Shown: positions 21,538 to 30,362 of the stretch, piece by piece
Layout: each line of letters opens with the position of its first letter
How positions within the stretch are numbered: position 1 is the first letter of the stretch
Assembly: GCF_000741715.1 (NCBI RefSeq)
Contig: NZ_JGZN01000008.1
Coordinates: forward strand, 186,001-250,000
Direction: 5' to 3'
Origin: Bifidobacterium saguini DSM 23967
GTDB taxonomy: Bacteria; Actinomycetota; Actinomycetes; Actinomycetales; Bifidobacteriaceae
DNA: 64,000 nt
Translations under genes and position numbers: made by a program
The notes under the pieces: generated by a model
Told to the model about the DNA's origin: nothing
Seen by the model: only the letters and a program-made list of their open reading frames with translations
The model's database searches: none

Positions 21538-21659
21538 GGCGGGATGTACTCCTTGTTGGTTTTAGGCGTAATTACGCCTCTATATTAATGGAAAGACTGT
21601 GATATACGAGATATTGAGAATCAACCGATGGCATCGACTAGTTACAGTCGAGTCGTCAA

Positions 21660-21896
21660 TCAGTCGGCTTGCACGTTGTATTTATTGTTCAGCTCAGCCT
21701 CGCGGGCTCGACGAGTCGCGTTGAATTCATTGACTAAACCTTCAAGCGTCCTCATCGGCACATTATGCTGATCAGGTCCAAGCAGGAACTGGCGCGCCGC
21801 ATCAGGCGTATTTGCCTTGACATACGCCTGCGCCTTGGTGACTACCATAATGCCTATGGTTACGCCAACGCCGACCCAGAAGATGCGTTTGAACAT
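21660..21896 (-). CDS. Small membrane-anchored protein ahead of alaS (DUF6167-like)
   Basis: A 78-residue protein with one N-terminal membrane segment (FKRIFWVGVGVTIGIMVV) followed by a basic, soluble tail. Its position between a DUF948 protein and alaS is a common actinobacterial arrangement, and in that context it is usually classed as DUF6167. Its function is unknown. The ATG at 21894-21896 shares one base with the DUF948 stop (TGATG), so translation is coupled. Confidence 0.75.
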   Translation of the reverse strand: MFKRIFWVGVGVTIGIMVVTKAQAYVKANTPDAARQFLLGPDQHNVPMRTLEGLVNEFNATRRAREAELNNKYNVQAD

Positions 21897-22279
21897 CACT
21901 CCCCCTTGTGAACGGAATCGCCAGCGTTCTTGGCGATGAAGGACTGGGCCGTGGACTTCAATGCGTATACAGCAGAGGCAACCTTGATTACCGGCTTGCC
22001 CAAGAAGGAACCATACAAATCAGTCAAAGCACCAACATTATTGGCTGTTGTGGATGCCGCTGCAGAGATTCGATTGACGTCTTCAAGCGACTTATTCACC
22101 TGCTTGACTGTCGTCACGCCCTCATCCAATGCAGGGATGGCATGCTCTCCCGATTCCTTGACGGTCAGCGCAATCTGATCGAACATCTTGCCGAGTCTGA
22201 TCAGCGGATAGATCATGAAACCGGCCAATACAGCGAACGCGATGGCCGCGATCAGGCCAGCGATCTCTCCGACTCCCAT
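21896..22279 (-). CDS. DUF948 membrane protein
   Basis: A 127-residue protein with an N-terminal membrane segment (IAGLIAAIAFAVLAGFMIYPLI) and a soluble helical part with heptad-like spacing (KQVNKSLEDVNRISAAASTTANNV), as in DUF948 proteins. Its function is unknown. CAAGGAGG lies close ahead of the ATG. It is conserved next to alaS in actinobacteria, so it may link membrane or wall biology to this operon, but that is only context. Confidence 0.8.
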   Translation of the reverse strand: MGVGEIAGLIAAIAFAVLAGFMIYPLIRLGKMFDQIALTVKESGEHAIPALDEGVTTVKQVNKSLEDVNRISAAASTTANNVGALTDLYGSFLGKPVIKVASAVYALKSTAQSFIAKNAGDSVHKGE

Positions 22280-22352
22280 TGTTTCCTCCTTGAGGTCACA
22301 TATACTCGCACAAGAGTAGCACTTGCGCTCTATTTACCCGACCAACTCCATA

Positions 22353-22462
22353 TTGACTGTAGGTTTTTGAACACTGACTGTAGGTTTTCTAACGGATTTC
22401 GTTCAAAAACCTACAGTCAGTGTGCCAAATCCGACAGTCAGTGTTCAATAACCTACAGTCAA
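22353..22462. repeat. Cluster of five 21-base repeat units, two direct and three inverted
   Basis: The unit TGACTGTAGGTTTTTGAACAC occurs at 22354-22374 and, diverged at its end, at 22375-22395. Its reverse complement occurs at about 22399-22419, 22420-22440 (diverged) and 22441-22461, again with a 21-base period. The outer units (22353-22381 and 22434-22462) pair with one mismatch, so the whole 110 bases can fold back. It fills most of the gap between the phosphatase gene and the DUF948 gene. I do not recognise the family. Confidence 0.85.
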
Positions 22463-22510
22463 CATGGACAGTGTGGGGTTGGGTGCTGAATTTGATAATT
22501 CAGCTGCTGG

Positions 22511-23194
22511 TTATTTGCCGTATGACACAATGGTCACGGCATCAGCAAACGGTTTTTCGGTATCGAAATCGAGGACCGTTACCGATCCGTTTGCCGGACG
22601 TTCGCTCAGGTCCAAGTCAGGACCGCCAAAGCGATGAGCCAAGCTCAACAGCGTGTTGCCGTGGGAAATCTGCAGCACATCATCACCGTCATGCAGCCCG
22701 GGATTATCCGCGATAAGCTGAAAAGCCCCTTCCACACGAGTCCAATATTCCTCATCGGATTCCGCATCATGGAACGGGTCGGCTTCTTTAAGGAAATCAC
22801 GCGACGCACCAAGACCGAATCGTTCCACAATCTCGTTATACGTCTTCGCACCATGCGGAGCACCGGCGGCATACCAAGCCATAGCCATATCAAGGCCCTC
22901 ATAGTAGCCATAGAACTGTTCACGGAAATGCATGTCCGCAATCAATTCAGGACGCGTGCGGCCCGCCTCCTCATTGATGTCCAGAATTTTCTCTGCGGTC
23001 TGCTGTGCACGCGTGGTATCCGAGCAATATGCTGCGGCAAAGGTCAAGCCTTTGAGCTTCTCCCCCGCTTTGGCAGCGTCAGCGATGCCTGATTCGGTAA
23101 GCGGCGAGTTGGACCATCCCTGCAGACGGTTGTATCGGTTGAAATAGGTCTGTCCATGACGGACCAAATGCAAGTGAAGAATCATATTGACCAT
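22511..23194 (-). CDS. Histidine phosphatase family protein (phosphoglycerate mutase-like)
   Basis: A 227-residue member of the branch 1 histidine phosphatase superfamily. The phosphohistidine motif LVRHGQTYFNRYNRLQG lies at residues 10-26. The second catalytic His is in LQISHGNTLLSLA near residue 180. The substrate cannot be told; cofactor-dependent phosphoglycerate mutases and broad phosphatases share this fold. The start is uncertain between two ATGs 9 bases apart, neither with a good ribosome site. Confidence 0.85.
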   Translation of the reverse strand: MVNMILHLHLVRHGQTYFNRYNRLQGWSNSPLTESGIADAAKAGEKLKGLTFAAAYCSDTTRAQQTAEKILDINEEAGRTRPELIADMHFREQFYGYYEGLDMAMAWYAAGAPHGAKTYNEIVERFGLGASRDFLKEADPFHDAESDEEYWTRVEGAFQLIADNPGLHDGDDVLQISHGNTLLSLAHRFGGPDLDLSERPANGSVTVLDFDTEKPFADAVTIVSYGK

Positions 23195-23222
23195 GCTACG
23201 CCAATTTGTCTTCAGAACGCAG

Positions 23223-23250
23223 GAACCCCGCGCTTTGAGGCGCGGGGTTC
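23223..23250 (-). terminator. Probable terminator of rpsD
   Basis: A perfect 11-bp GC-rich stem (GAACCCCGCGC at 23223-23233, pairing with 23240-23250) and 6-base loop, 41 bases past the rpsD stop. No T-run follows on either strand, so termination strength is uncertain. Confidence 0.55.
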
Positions 23251-23291
23251 GAGCGGTATGTCCTGGATTGTTTTGACCAGATGGGCCCGGA

Positions 23292-23918
23292 TCAGCGGGC
23301 GTAGAATTCGACCACGTACTGGATGTTGACCTGCACCGGAATCTCTTCGACTTCCGGCTTGCGGGTCATGGTGGCCTTCAGGGAGGCAAGGTTCACGTCG
23401 AGGTAACCAGGAACCGCCGGCAGCACATCGCGGTGCACGCCTTCAGCGGCGATCTGGAACGGAACCATAGTCTGGCTCTTAGCCTTGACCTGAATGGTCT
23501 GGCCAGGCTTGACGCGGTAGGACGGGCGATCGACCACGTTACCGTCAACGAGGATGTGACGGTGAACCACGAACTGACGAGCCTGAGCGGTGGTGCGGGC
23601 GAAGCCAGCACGCAGCACGAGGTTGTCGAGGCGGGTCTCGAGATCGGTCAGCATGGCGTTACCGGTCTGGCCGGCGGTACGGGTGGCCTTCTCGTAAGCG
23701 GCACGGAGCTGCTTCTCGGAGACGCCGTACTGAGCGCGCAGACGCTGCTTTTCGCGCATACGCACCGCGTAATCGGATTCGGTGCGGCGACGGTCACGGC
23801 CGTGCTCGCCAGGAGCGTACGGACGCTTTTCGAAGATGCGCTGAGCCTTAGGGGTCAGTGCGATGCCGAGGGCGCGGGAAAGACGCACCTGACGGCGAGA
23901 ACGCTGAACGTTCGTCAT
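23292..23918 (-). CDS. rpsD: 30S ribosomal protein S4
   Basis: S4 binds 16S rRNA early in 30S assembly. The 208-residue protein starts MTNVQRSRRQVRLSRALGIA, has the FEKRPYAPGEHGRDRRR segment and an S4 RNA-binding domain (TRLDNLVLRAGFARTTAQARQFVVHRHILVDG, about residues 98-129). The frame is open further upstream, but AAGGATT lies 9 bases ahead of the ATG at 23918 and this start matches the family. It is a lone gene, away from the rpoA cluster. Confidence 0.97.
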   Translation of the reverse strand: MTNVQRSRRQVRLSRALGIALTPKAQRIFEKRPYAPGEHGRDRRRTESDYAVRMREKQRLRAQYGVSEKQLRAAYEKATRTAGQTGNAMLTDLETRLDNLVLRAGFARTTAQARQFVVHRHILVDGNVVDRPSYRVKPGQTIQVKAKSQTMVPFQIAAEGVHRDVLPAVPGYLDVNLASLKATMTRKPEVEEIPVQVNIQYVVEFYAR

Positions 23919-24122
23919 TTGGATTAATCCTTCTGTCGTTATTTGAACGGAACGCATGGCTTCATTTATTGATGCCACACGCTGAGTCGGGCCTCTCCAA
24001 CGCTTCGACGTGATTACTCACGAATGGCTGCATTCTTGCAGAACACGGCCACCGACCCGTTGATGGGCTATGACTCCAGACGGTATCTGCCTTGCAGCAG
24101 ACACCAGCAGGCAATGATACAC

Positions 24123-24971
24123 CTATACCTTGGACAGCACCCCAGCATCCATGCGATACACCGTGTCCGCCCATGCGAGAGCATCGGGATCATGAGTGAC
24201 CATAAGAATCGCCATACCATTGTCGGCTTGAGCTCTGAGCAGACGCATCACGATATCGGTACTCTCCTGGTCAAGATCGCCGGTCGGTTCATCAGCAATC
24301 AGCAATTTCGGCTGATTCATCAGCGCACGGGCAATGGATACTCGCCGCATCTCTCCCCCGGACAGCTCGCGCGGATAGCTATCCGCCAAATCAGCGACAT
24401 CAAGTTGGCTCAGCAGATCTTGCGCGCGGGAAATCAACGTATGCCTCTGAGCGGCCTGAGTATCATGCATATCCGCTGACTTGGTTCCAGAACCATCAGT
24501 AAAAGGGACAATGGTGTCCGGCAGGTTGGAATCAGCCGCCGACGCCTCATCATTGGATAGTGACTGACTTTCTTCGCAAACTTCACTTTCATCATCGCGG
24601 GCAAACGGCAAAGGATCAGGGAGCATTGTGGCCGGCAATATCACATTGTCCAGCACCGTCAAGTTACCTAGCAGAGTATGGCCTTGGGTCACGAAACCGA
24701 GCGTACGGTTCCTGAGTACGGAAAGCTCATTGTCCGAGAGGGCGGCCACATTACGATCATCGACGGTCACTGATCCTGAAGTCGGTCGAATCAGACCAGC
24801 GACCATATTGATCAATGTGCTTTTGCCATTGCCGGATCGGCCAACAATCGCAATAAATTCGCCTTCATTGACGATAAGATTCGCATGGTCTACGGCGTTG
24901 AATAGCTTGCCACGGCGAATGAACTGACGGGTCACTTCGGAAAGCACAAGCAAATGGGAAGTACTTGCCAT
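24123..24971 (-). CDS. MacB/LolD-type ABC transporter ATP-binding protein
   Basis: A 282-residue ABC ATPase that probably drives export with the FtsX-like permease just upstream. Walker A is GRSGNGKST (about residues 44-52), the signature LSGGEMRRVSIARAL is near 203, and Walker B LLIADEPTGDLD near 223. Between the Q-loop region and the signature is an acidic, Ser-rich insertion of roughly 60 residues (FARDDESEVCEESQSLSN onward), unusual for the family. It starts one base after the permease stop, which indicates coupled translation. Confidence 0.9.
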   Translation of the reverse strand: MASTSHLLVLSEVTRQFIRRGKLFNAVDHANLIVNEGEFIAIVGRSGNGKSTLINMVAGLIRPTSGSVTVDDRNVAALSDNELSVLRNRTLGFVTQGHTLLGNLTVLDNVILPATMLPDPLPFARDDESEVCEESQSLSNDEASAADSNLPDTIVPFTDGSGTKSADMHDTQAAQRHTLISRAQDLLSQLDVADLADSYPRELSGGEMRRVSIARALMNQPKLLIADEPTGDLDQESTDIVMRLLRAQADNGMAILMVTHDPDALAWADTVYRMDAGVLSKV

Positions 24972-24972
24972 G

Positions 24973-26190
24973 TCACTCCCCTTCCCGCAAGGTGAGATAT
25001 GCTTCCGGTTTGCTTAACCGCCACATAGTCATCATTGAGCCGGCAATGCCGATGGCAGTGGAGCAAACCAGAGTCACCACCGCACACCCAATAATCACGA
25101 TGGGACCTGCCTGAAGATACGGCAGTTGCAGTTGCGTACCGATGAGCGAGCTGAACGGGAAAATCATCAAGCTGGCCAGCCCGACTCCAGCAACGCCGCC
25201 GAGCACTCCAATCATTATCGATTCCTTCACGATAATCGCGTTCAACATGCCACGGGTGGCACCCATGATGCGCAACGATGCGAATTCACGTTTGCGTTCG
25301 TTCACCGATGAGGCGAAAACAGCAAGCAGTACAATCACACCCATTGCCCAGATAACAGACACAAACACTGCAAGATAGGAAACTAATGCGTTCAGCGAGT
25401 TTTTCGTAGTGGCAGTGATACCGCCTGGATATACATAGCCCAGATCAGAAAAACGGGAATCGAGATGCTTGATGTTGTCGGCCACCGTCTGCGCATCATA
25501 TCCTTGCTTCACTTTGATGAGTACGGTCGAAACGGCTTTATCGGCATTCTTGGCGAACGCACTGTTTTTGGTCATCTTCGATGAAACAGACACCATCTGA
25601 GGCACAGTGGCTGTATTGATGAACACTGAATTGTCGAGACTGGTACCGGTGTTGGCGAGCTGAGCGACGACCGGCCAATCACGTCCATACAGTTCAATAG
25701 TGCCGTCAACAGACACATTCACGTTAGCTCCGGCAATCATCTGTCCGTCTTGAAGCGTGCCATCAAATTGGGAAGCGATCCAAGGTTCAATAACGAAGTC
25801 GGAAGCGGGATCGAATCCGATAATCTGCAGTTTTTCATCGCAACAAGCAGCAGCCAGTGATGATATGTAGGTCTGCTCGCTGGCTTGTTCGATGCCATCG
25901 GCGCTCTTGATTGTGTCTGCAATATCGGTAGTGAAATAAAACGTGCTTGGACTGCCGTTCGTTAGTAAAGCTTCCGCTTGCTGTGCGGTGTTCTGCGGCA
26001 CGACCATAAGATCGGCACCAAGGCGCTGTTCCATGCTGGTCATGCCCGTATTGAGGTTCATCGTCAGCATGGTTCCGCCAAAGAACGTCAGCGACAGGAT
26101 AGTGACAATGGTGAGCAATGCAGCCGTACGCAATGGCTTACGCTTGAGATTCTCATATGGCAGCCCACGTAGTGTGATTGCGGAATGCAT
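24973..26190 (-). CDS. FtsX-like ABC transporter permease
   Basis: A 405-residue permease with the MacB/FtsX layout: one N-terminal membrane segment (TAALLTIVTILSLTFFGGTML), a large extracellular domain (about residues 50-260) and three C-terminal membrane segments. The segment VNERKREFASLRIMGATRGML is the typical coupling region of the family. It forms an exporter with the ATPase downstream. The substrate is unknown. Confidence 0.88.
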   Translation of the reverse strand: MHSAITLRGLPYENLKRKPLRTAALLTIVTILSLTFFGGTMLTMNLNTGMTSMEQRLGADLMVVPQNTAQQAEALLTNGSPSTFYFTTDIADTIKSADGIEQASEQTYISSLAAACCDEKLQIIGFDPASDFVIEPWIASQFDGTLQDGQMIAGANVNVSVDGTIELYGRDWPVVAQLANTGTSLDNSVFINTATVPQMVSVSSKMTKNSAFAKNADKAVSTVLIKVKQGYDAQTVADNIKHLDSRFSDLGYVYPGGITATTKNSLNALVSYLAVFVSVIWAMGVIVLLAVFASSVNERKREFASLRIMGATRGMLNAIIVKESIMIGVLGGVAGVGLASLMIFPFSSLIGTQLQLPYLQAGPIVIIGCAVVTLVCSTAIGIAGSMMTMWRLSKPEAYLTLREGE

Positions 26191-26201
26191 GGGAGGCTCT
26201 T

Positions 26202-26600
26202 TCAGCTGCGCGCAGCGGAGCGGGAGTCAATCCAGATGGCGATGCCCGCAAATACAAGCGTAAGTACGCCGAGCACGATAAGCGTAGGCAGCATAACCAT
26301 ACGGCAGTGCATCATGGCACCGTTACATACGCCAATAAGGAAGGTTGGTACTGCGAGCAACAGCAAAGCGTTCGCAATAGCCGCAATATTCAAACCGATA
26401 CGAATCTGATGATTGACAAACAGAGCAATAATGCCAAACGCAAGAATAACCACGCCGATACCGGTGGCGGCCTGCTGCGAGTAGTGGCATGCACCCGGCA
26501 CATCATGGCCGATGCAAGCATGGGCGAAAGTCTGCGGGGCAACGGCAATCAGCAGGCCGAGCAGAATATTGGGAGTGGATGCAAACAGCTTGTTCTTCAT
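26202..26600 (-). CDS. DUF4418 membrane protein
   Basis: A 132-residue protein with four predicted membrane segments. Cysteines lie in extracytoplasmic loops (HACIGHDVPGACHYS, VCNGAMMHCRM), the pattern of DUF4418 proteins, which often accompany MacB-like exporters. It ends 11 bases before the permease gene, so it is the first gene of a three-gene operon. Its role is unknown. Confidence 0.75.
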   Translation of the reverse strand: MKNKLFASTPNILLGLLIAVAPQTFAHACIGHDVPGACHYSQQAATGIGVVILAFGIIALFVNHQIRIGLNIAAIANALLLLAVPTFLIGVCNGAMMHCRMVMLPTLIVLGVLTLVFAGIAIWIDSRSAARS

Positions 26601-26739
26601 TTCTCTTACTTTCTCTCCCCTGAGGCGGGGTTCGCGAGCACAGCCTTCGCATTATGCCCATGCCGTAATCAGAAAAACAAGTCTTGTTTTTTGCTTCCCT
26701 TTCTGCTATTGCCCGTGATGGCTCCTGTGAAAAAGCCAG

Positions 26740-26950
26740 TTATAGCTTCTCAATGGCCGAAGCGTAAAGCGGACAGTCCAGTGGACTGTCCGTAGCTGAG
26801 GGGAGCGGCCTTGCCGCGACGGGCTGAGTCGTGAAGCGAACAGTCCAGTGGACTGTTCGTAGACGAGGCCTGAACGAAGCGAAAGCTGAGTGAAGGTTGA
26901 AGCAACAGTCTTGCCGGAGGCAAGTCCTATCGCTCATCAGAGCTTCTCAA
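26740..26950. repeat. Palindromic repeat cluster past uvrD, with a copy of the uvrD 3' end
   Basis: Two 23-base palindromes share the core ACAGTCCAGTGGACTGT (26770-26792 and 26837-26859). A third imperfect hairpin holds ACAGTCTTGCCGGAGGCAAG (about 26905-26925). The sequence AGCTTCTCAAT lies at about 26744-26754 and again at the uvrD stop (26940), so the last uvrD codons are duplicated about 195 bases downstream. The rest of the gap (26601-26739) shows no gene. Confidence 0.7.
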
Positions 26951-29579
26951 TAGGCGCCACGCGCAGCATCAGGCGCTTAACGCCAGCTGAGCCGAAGTCC
27001 ACGGTAATTACCGACTTGATGCCCTTGTCTTGAATATCCATGACTGTGCCAAGGCCGAACTTATCGTGCACGACCTTGTCTCCAATAGCGAAATCGGCGG
27101 CGTTCAAACCGTTGTCTTTCTTGACTGCGGCAGCAGAGGTTTTCGGCGTGGTGTGACGGGTCGTCACCTTGCCTCCTCGCGTATGACCGTAGGAGTCAGA
27201 TGAACCGGAACGGGAACCATATGAGGAGCCCGAGCCGCGCGAACCATACGAACCGGAGCCATACGACGAACGCGAACCATAGGACCTAGAACCATAGGAT
27301 GATGAACCGGAACCATACGAGGATCCGTATGACGAACCATAGCGGGATCGAGAACCGTACGACGAGCTGGAGCCGTGACCACCGAAAGTGGACGAACCAC
27401 CAAACGTGGCGCCGCCAAAATCGTCATCATCCCAACCGCCGAGATCATCGGCAAATCCATCATCACCGGACTGCCAGCTCGAACGCATGCGCTCCACGCC
27501 GGCTTCCTTGCGTTTCCAGTCGATGAGCTCCGCAGGAATCTCATCAAGGAATTGGCTTGGCATCATGTCCGCAGCCTGCCCCCATTGGGAACGCACCGCC
27601 GCACGAGTCACATACAGACGTCGCTTGGCACGAGTGATTCCCACGTAAGCGAGTCGACGTTCCTCCTGCAGCTCGGTAGTGTCTTCCATCGAACGCGAAT
27701 GCGGGAAGGTTCCCTGCTCCATACCGGTGAGGAACACCACCGGATATTCCAGACCCTTTGCGGTGTGCAAGGTCATTAGCGTCACCTTGCCAGAATCCTC
27801 GGCTTCGCCAGGCAGCTGATCGGAATCCGCCACCAGTGCGGTCGTCTCCAAGAAGGCAGACAGGGTGGCATCAGGCGTGTTCTGCTCGAATTCCGCTGCC
27901 GTGGATTGCAGCTGAGAGAGGTTCTCCAAACGGGAGGCATCCTGAGGATCGACTGATTTCTCCAGTTCCGCCCTCAAACCCGACTTCTCCAGCACTTCGG
28001 CCACGATCTCGCTTGGCTTGCTGTCGTGAGCGCGAGTGAATTGCGAAAGTGCACCCATGAGTTCACGGAATGCCTTGAGCTGGTTGGCCGTACGGGTAGG
28101 AATATTCTGAATCTCAGCTAGATGCATCAGCGCATAGAAGAAACTGGTACCATGCTCACGCGCATACGCAAGCAGAATACCTTCGGCTCGATCCCCTAGA
28201 CCACGCTTCGGCACGTTGAGAATACGGCGCAGGTTCACGTCATCATCCGGGTTCACCAATGCCTGCAGGTAGGCCAAGGCATCCTTGATTTCACGGCGTT
28301 CGTAGAACTTGGTGCCGCCGACCAACTGGTATGGCAGTCCACCATTAATCAACGCTTCTTCAAGCGAGCGAGACTGCGCATTAGCTCGGTACATGATGGC
28401 CATGTCCGAATAGGCGATGGATTCCTCCGCATGCAGTCGCGCAATCTCACCAGCCACCCATTGGGCTTCCTGCTGAGCGTTATCCGCCGCATAACCCACG
28501 ATCGGCTCGCCTTTGCCGAGCGCAGTCCACAGTTTCTTCGGCTTGCGGCCCTCGTTATTGCTAATCACCGCATTGGCGGCATCCAGAATGGTTTGCGTGG
28601 AACGGTAGTTCTGCTCCAGCATGATGGTTTTCGCATTCGGGAAATCCTGCTCGAAATCCTGAATGTTGCGGATATCCGCGCCGCGGAATGCGTAAATGGA
28701 CTGGTCGGAATCACCCACCACGGTAATCCATGCAGGGCCGGTTTTCCCTGCGTTCGGAGCGCCCGGCACGCTATGCTCACCGCTATCAACGCCGGCGAGC
28801 TCGCGCACCAGCACATACTGGGCGTGATTGGTGTCCTGATACTCGTCCACCAGAATGTAACGGAAACGGTGATGGTAATACTCGGCTACCTGCGGGTCGG
28901 AGCGCAACAGTTCAACGGTCCGGCCAATCAAATCATCAAAGTCCACAGCATTGGCAAGTGCCAGCCTGTGCTCATATTCGGCGTAGATTACCGCATAAAT
29001 GGCTTCAAGGTCGCCCACCGTGCCGAATTGGTAGCCGCGCTGACCGGGAGTGAAATCCGGAGCATGCAAGGCGAGATATTCCTTCCAGCCAGTGAGGTTG
29101 TTCTTCAGGTCGGAAATATGGCCAAGAATCGAACGCGGTGTGTAACGCTTGATGTCCAGGTTGAATTCGGTGGCGATGATTTTGACGAGTCGTTCGGAAT
29201 CGGCGGAATCATAAATGGAGAAGCCCGACTTCAGGCCGATGGATTTTCCGTCACGGCGCAGGATGCGCACACAAGCGGAATGGAAGGTGGAAACCCACAT
29301 GCGCTGCGCCACCGGGCCGATGAGGGAGCCCAGGCGCTCACGCATTTCGGCGGCAGCCTTGTTGGTGAAGGTGATGGCAAGCACTTGGCTGGGCCATGCA
29401 CCGAATTGGCTTAAGATCCATGCGATACGGCGGGTCAGTACACGGGTTTTGCCAGAACCGGCTCCTGCGCCGATGAGCAGCGCCTGGCCGCGGTATTGCA
29501 CGGCCTCGGACTGCTGAGGATTCAAGTCACCTACCAGTTCCTGGGCGCTGCGCGCAATGACTTCCGGCTCATCGAACAT
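26937..29579 (-). CDS. UvrD/PcrA-type superfamily 1 DNA helicase
   Basis: A 3'-5' DNA helicase for repair and replication-fork restart. The 880-residue protein has Walker A GAGAGSGKTRVLTRR near residue 38, ILVDEYQDTNHAQY (motif II), VVGDSDQSIYAFRGAD (motif III), LEQNYRSTQTIL (motif IV), VTLMTLHTAKGLEYPVVFLTG (motif V) and RRLAYVGITRAKRRLYV (motif VI). Residues about 727-803 are an unusual Gly/Ser/Tyr-rich stretch with SYGS repeats. The end is a conserved KVVHDKFGLGTVMDI domain, as in actinobacterial PcrA/UvrD1. The low-complexity part is discussed as a finding. Confidence 0.95.
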   Translation of the reverse strand: MFDEPEVIARSAQELVGDLNPQQSEAVQYRGQALLIGAGAGSGKTRVLTRRIAWILSQFGAWPSQVLAITFTNKAAAEMRERLGSLIGPVAQRMWVSTFHSACVRILRRDGKSIGLKSGFSIYDSADSERLVKIIATEFNLDIKRYTPRSILGHISDLKNNLTGWKEYLALHAPDFTPGQRGYQFGTVGDLEAIYAVIYAEYEHRLALANAVDFDDLIGRTVELLRSDPQVAEYYHHRFRYILVDEYQDTNHAQYVLVRELAGVDSGEHSVPGAPNAGKTGPAWITVVGDSDQSIYAFRGADIRNIQDFEQDFPNAKTIMLEQNYRSTQTILDAANAVISNNEGRKPKKLWTALGKGEPIVGYAADNAQQEAQWVAGEIARLHAEESIAYSDMAIMYRANAQSRSLEEALINGGLPYQLVGGTKFYERREIKDALAYLQALVNPDDDVNLRRILNVPKRGLGDRAEGILLAYAREHGTSFFYALMHLAEIQNIPTRTANQLKAFRELMGALSQFTRAHDSKPSEIVAEVLEKSGLRAELEKSVDPQDASRLENLSQLQSTAAEFEQNTPDATLSAFLETTALVADSDQLPGEAEDSGKVTLMTLHTAKGLEYPVVFLTGMEQGTFPHSRSMEDTTELQEERRLAYVGITRAKRRLYVTRAAVRSQWGQAADMMPSQFLDEIPAELIDWKRKEAGVERMRSSWQSGDDGFADDLGGWDDDDFGGATFGGSSTFGGHGSSSSYGSRSRYGSSYGSSYGSGSSSYGSRSYGSRSSYGSGSYGSRGSGSSYGSRSGSSDSYGHTRGGKVTTRHTTPKTSAAAVKKDNGLNAADFAIGDKVVHDKFGLGTVMDIQDKGIKSVITVDFGSAGVKRLMLRVAPIEKL

Positions 29580-29745
29580 GATGCTCTCCCCTTGACAACC
29601 TACCGTGACGAACGCGCGTGGATAACCTGTTCCTCAAATCGCGCGACATTCATATCTACCATATGCGCCGGTCAGCGTAAGCTGGTTTGCCATATCCCAT
29701 AGCTATACCGATAGTTATGCCAATTTGATGTCAAGGAGGTATCCA

Positions 29746-30327
29746 GTGCAGGAACTTGAGGAACGAATCCAGGCCGAAGGCACCGTCAAGGCCGGCGATG
29801 TGCTGAAGGTGGACGCATTCCTGAACCACCAGTGCGATGTGCGCCTGTTCGATCATATGGGCGCGGCATGGGCGGAGCACTTCGCAGGTAAAACCATCAC
29901 CAAGATCCTGACTATCGAGGCTTCCGGCATTGGCATCGCCTGCTGCGCAGCCCGCCATTTCAACGATGTGCCGGTGGTGTTTGCCAAGAAGGCACAGTCC
30001 ATCAATCTCGATGGCGATCAGTACACCACTACCGTCTACTCCTTCACCAAGCAGAAGGAGTTCCCGGTCATCGTTTCCAAGAAGTATTTGAACCCGGGTG
30101 ATCATGTGCTGCTCATCGATGATTTCCTGGCCAACGGCAAGGCGTTGCGCGGTCTGATTGAACTGTGCGAGAAGGCAGGCGCCACGGTTGAAGGCATCGG
30201 CATTGCTGTGGAGAAGGGCTTCCAGGGCGGTGGCGATCGTCTTCGCGAAGATGGTTACGACGTGGATTCCCTGGCCATCGTGGAGTCGATGGATCCGGAA
30301 ACTGGCAAGATCGAATTCCGCCACTGA
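29746..30327 (+). CDS. xpt: Xanthine phosphoribosyltransferase Xpt
   Basis: Xpt converts xanthine and PRPP to XMP. The 193-residue protein begins with GTG ([12 protein letters not shown]), preceded by a strong AAGGAGGT 5 bases upstream at 29733-29740. The PRPP-binding loop [15 protein letters not shown] lies near residues 119-133, and [10 protein letters not shown] near 60. It is followed 35 bases later by an NCS2 permease, a classic xpt-pbuX salvage pair. I see no purine riboswitch ahead of it. Confidence 0.95.
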   Translation: MQELEERIQAEGTVKAGDVLKVDAFLNHQCDVRLFDHMGAAWAEHFAGKTITKILTIEASGIGIACCAARHFNDVPVVFAKKAQSINLDGDQYTTTVYSFTKQKEFPVIVSKKYLNPGDHVLLIDDFLANGKALRGLIELCEKAGATVEGIGIAVEKGFQGGGDRLREDGYDVDSLAIVESMDPETGKIEFRH

Positions 30328-30362
30328 AAGCTCACAGAGAGAAGAGAAGAAGAAAGAGCAAT

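Noticed and set aside
18874..21588. Open frame of 904 codons on the plus strand, opposite alaS
   Set aside because: It is a by-product of codon bias in alaS, whose motifs are certain. The translated sequence matches no family and has no ribosome site.
26740..26937. 65-codon minus-strand frame downstream of uvrD
   Set aside because: It runs through palindromic repeats, ends with a copied piece of the uvrD 3' end, and has no ribosome site.
29580..29745. Possible purine riboswitch ahead of xpt
   Set aside because: The conserved purine-aptamer loops and three-way junction are not seen; the leader is short and only a strong ribosome site is present.
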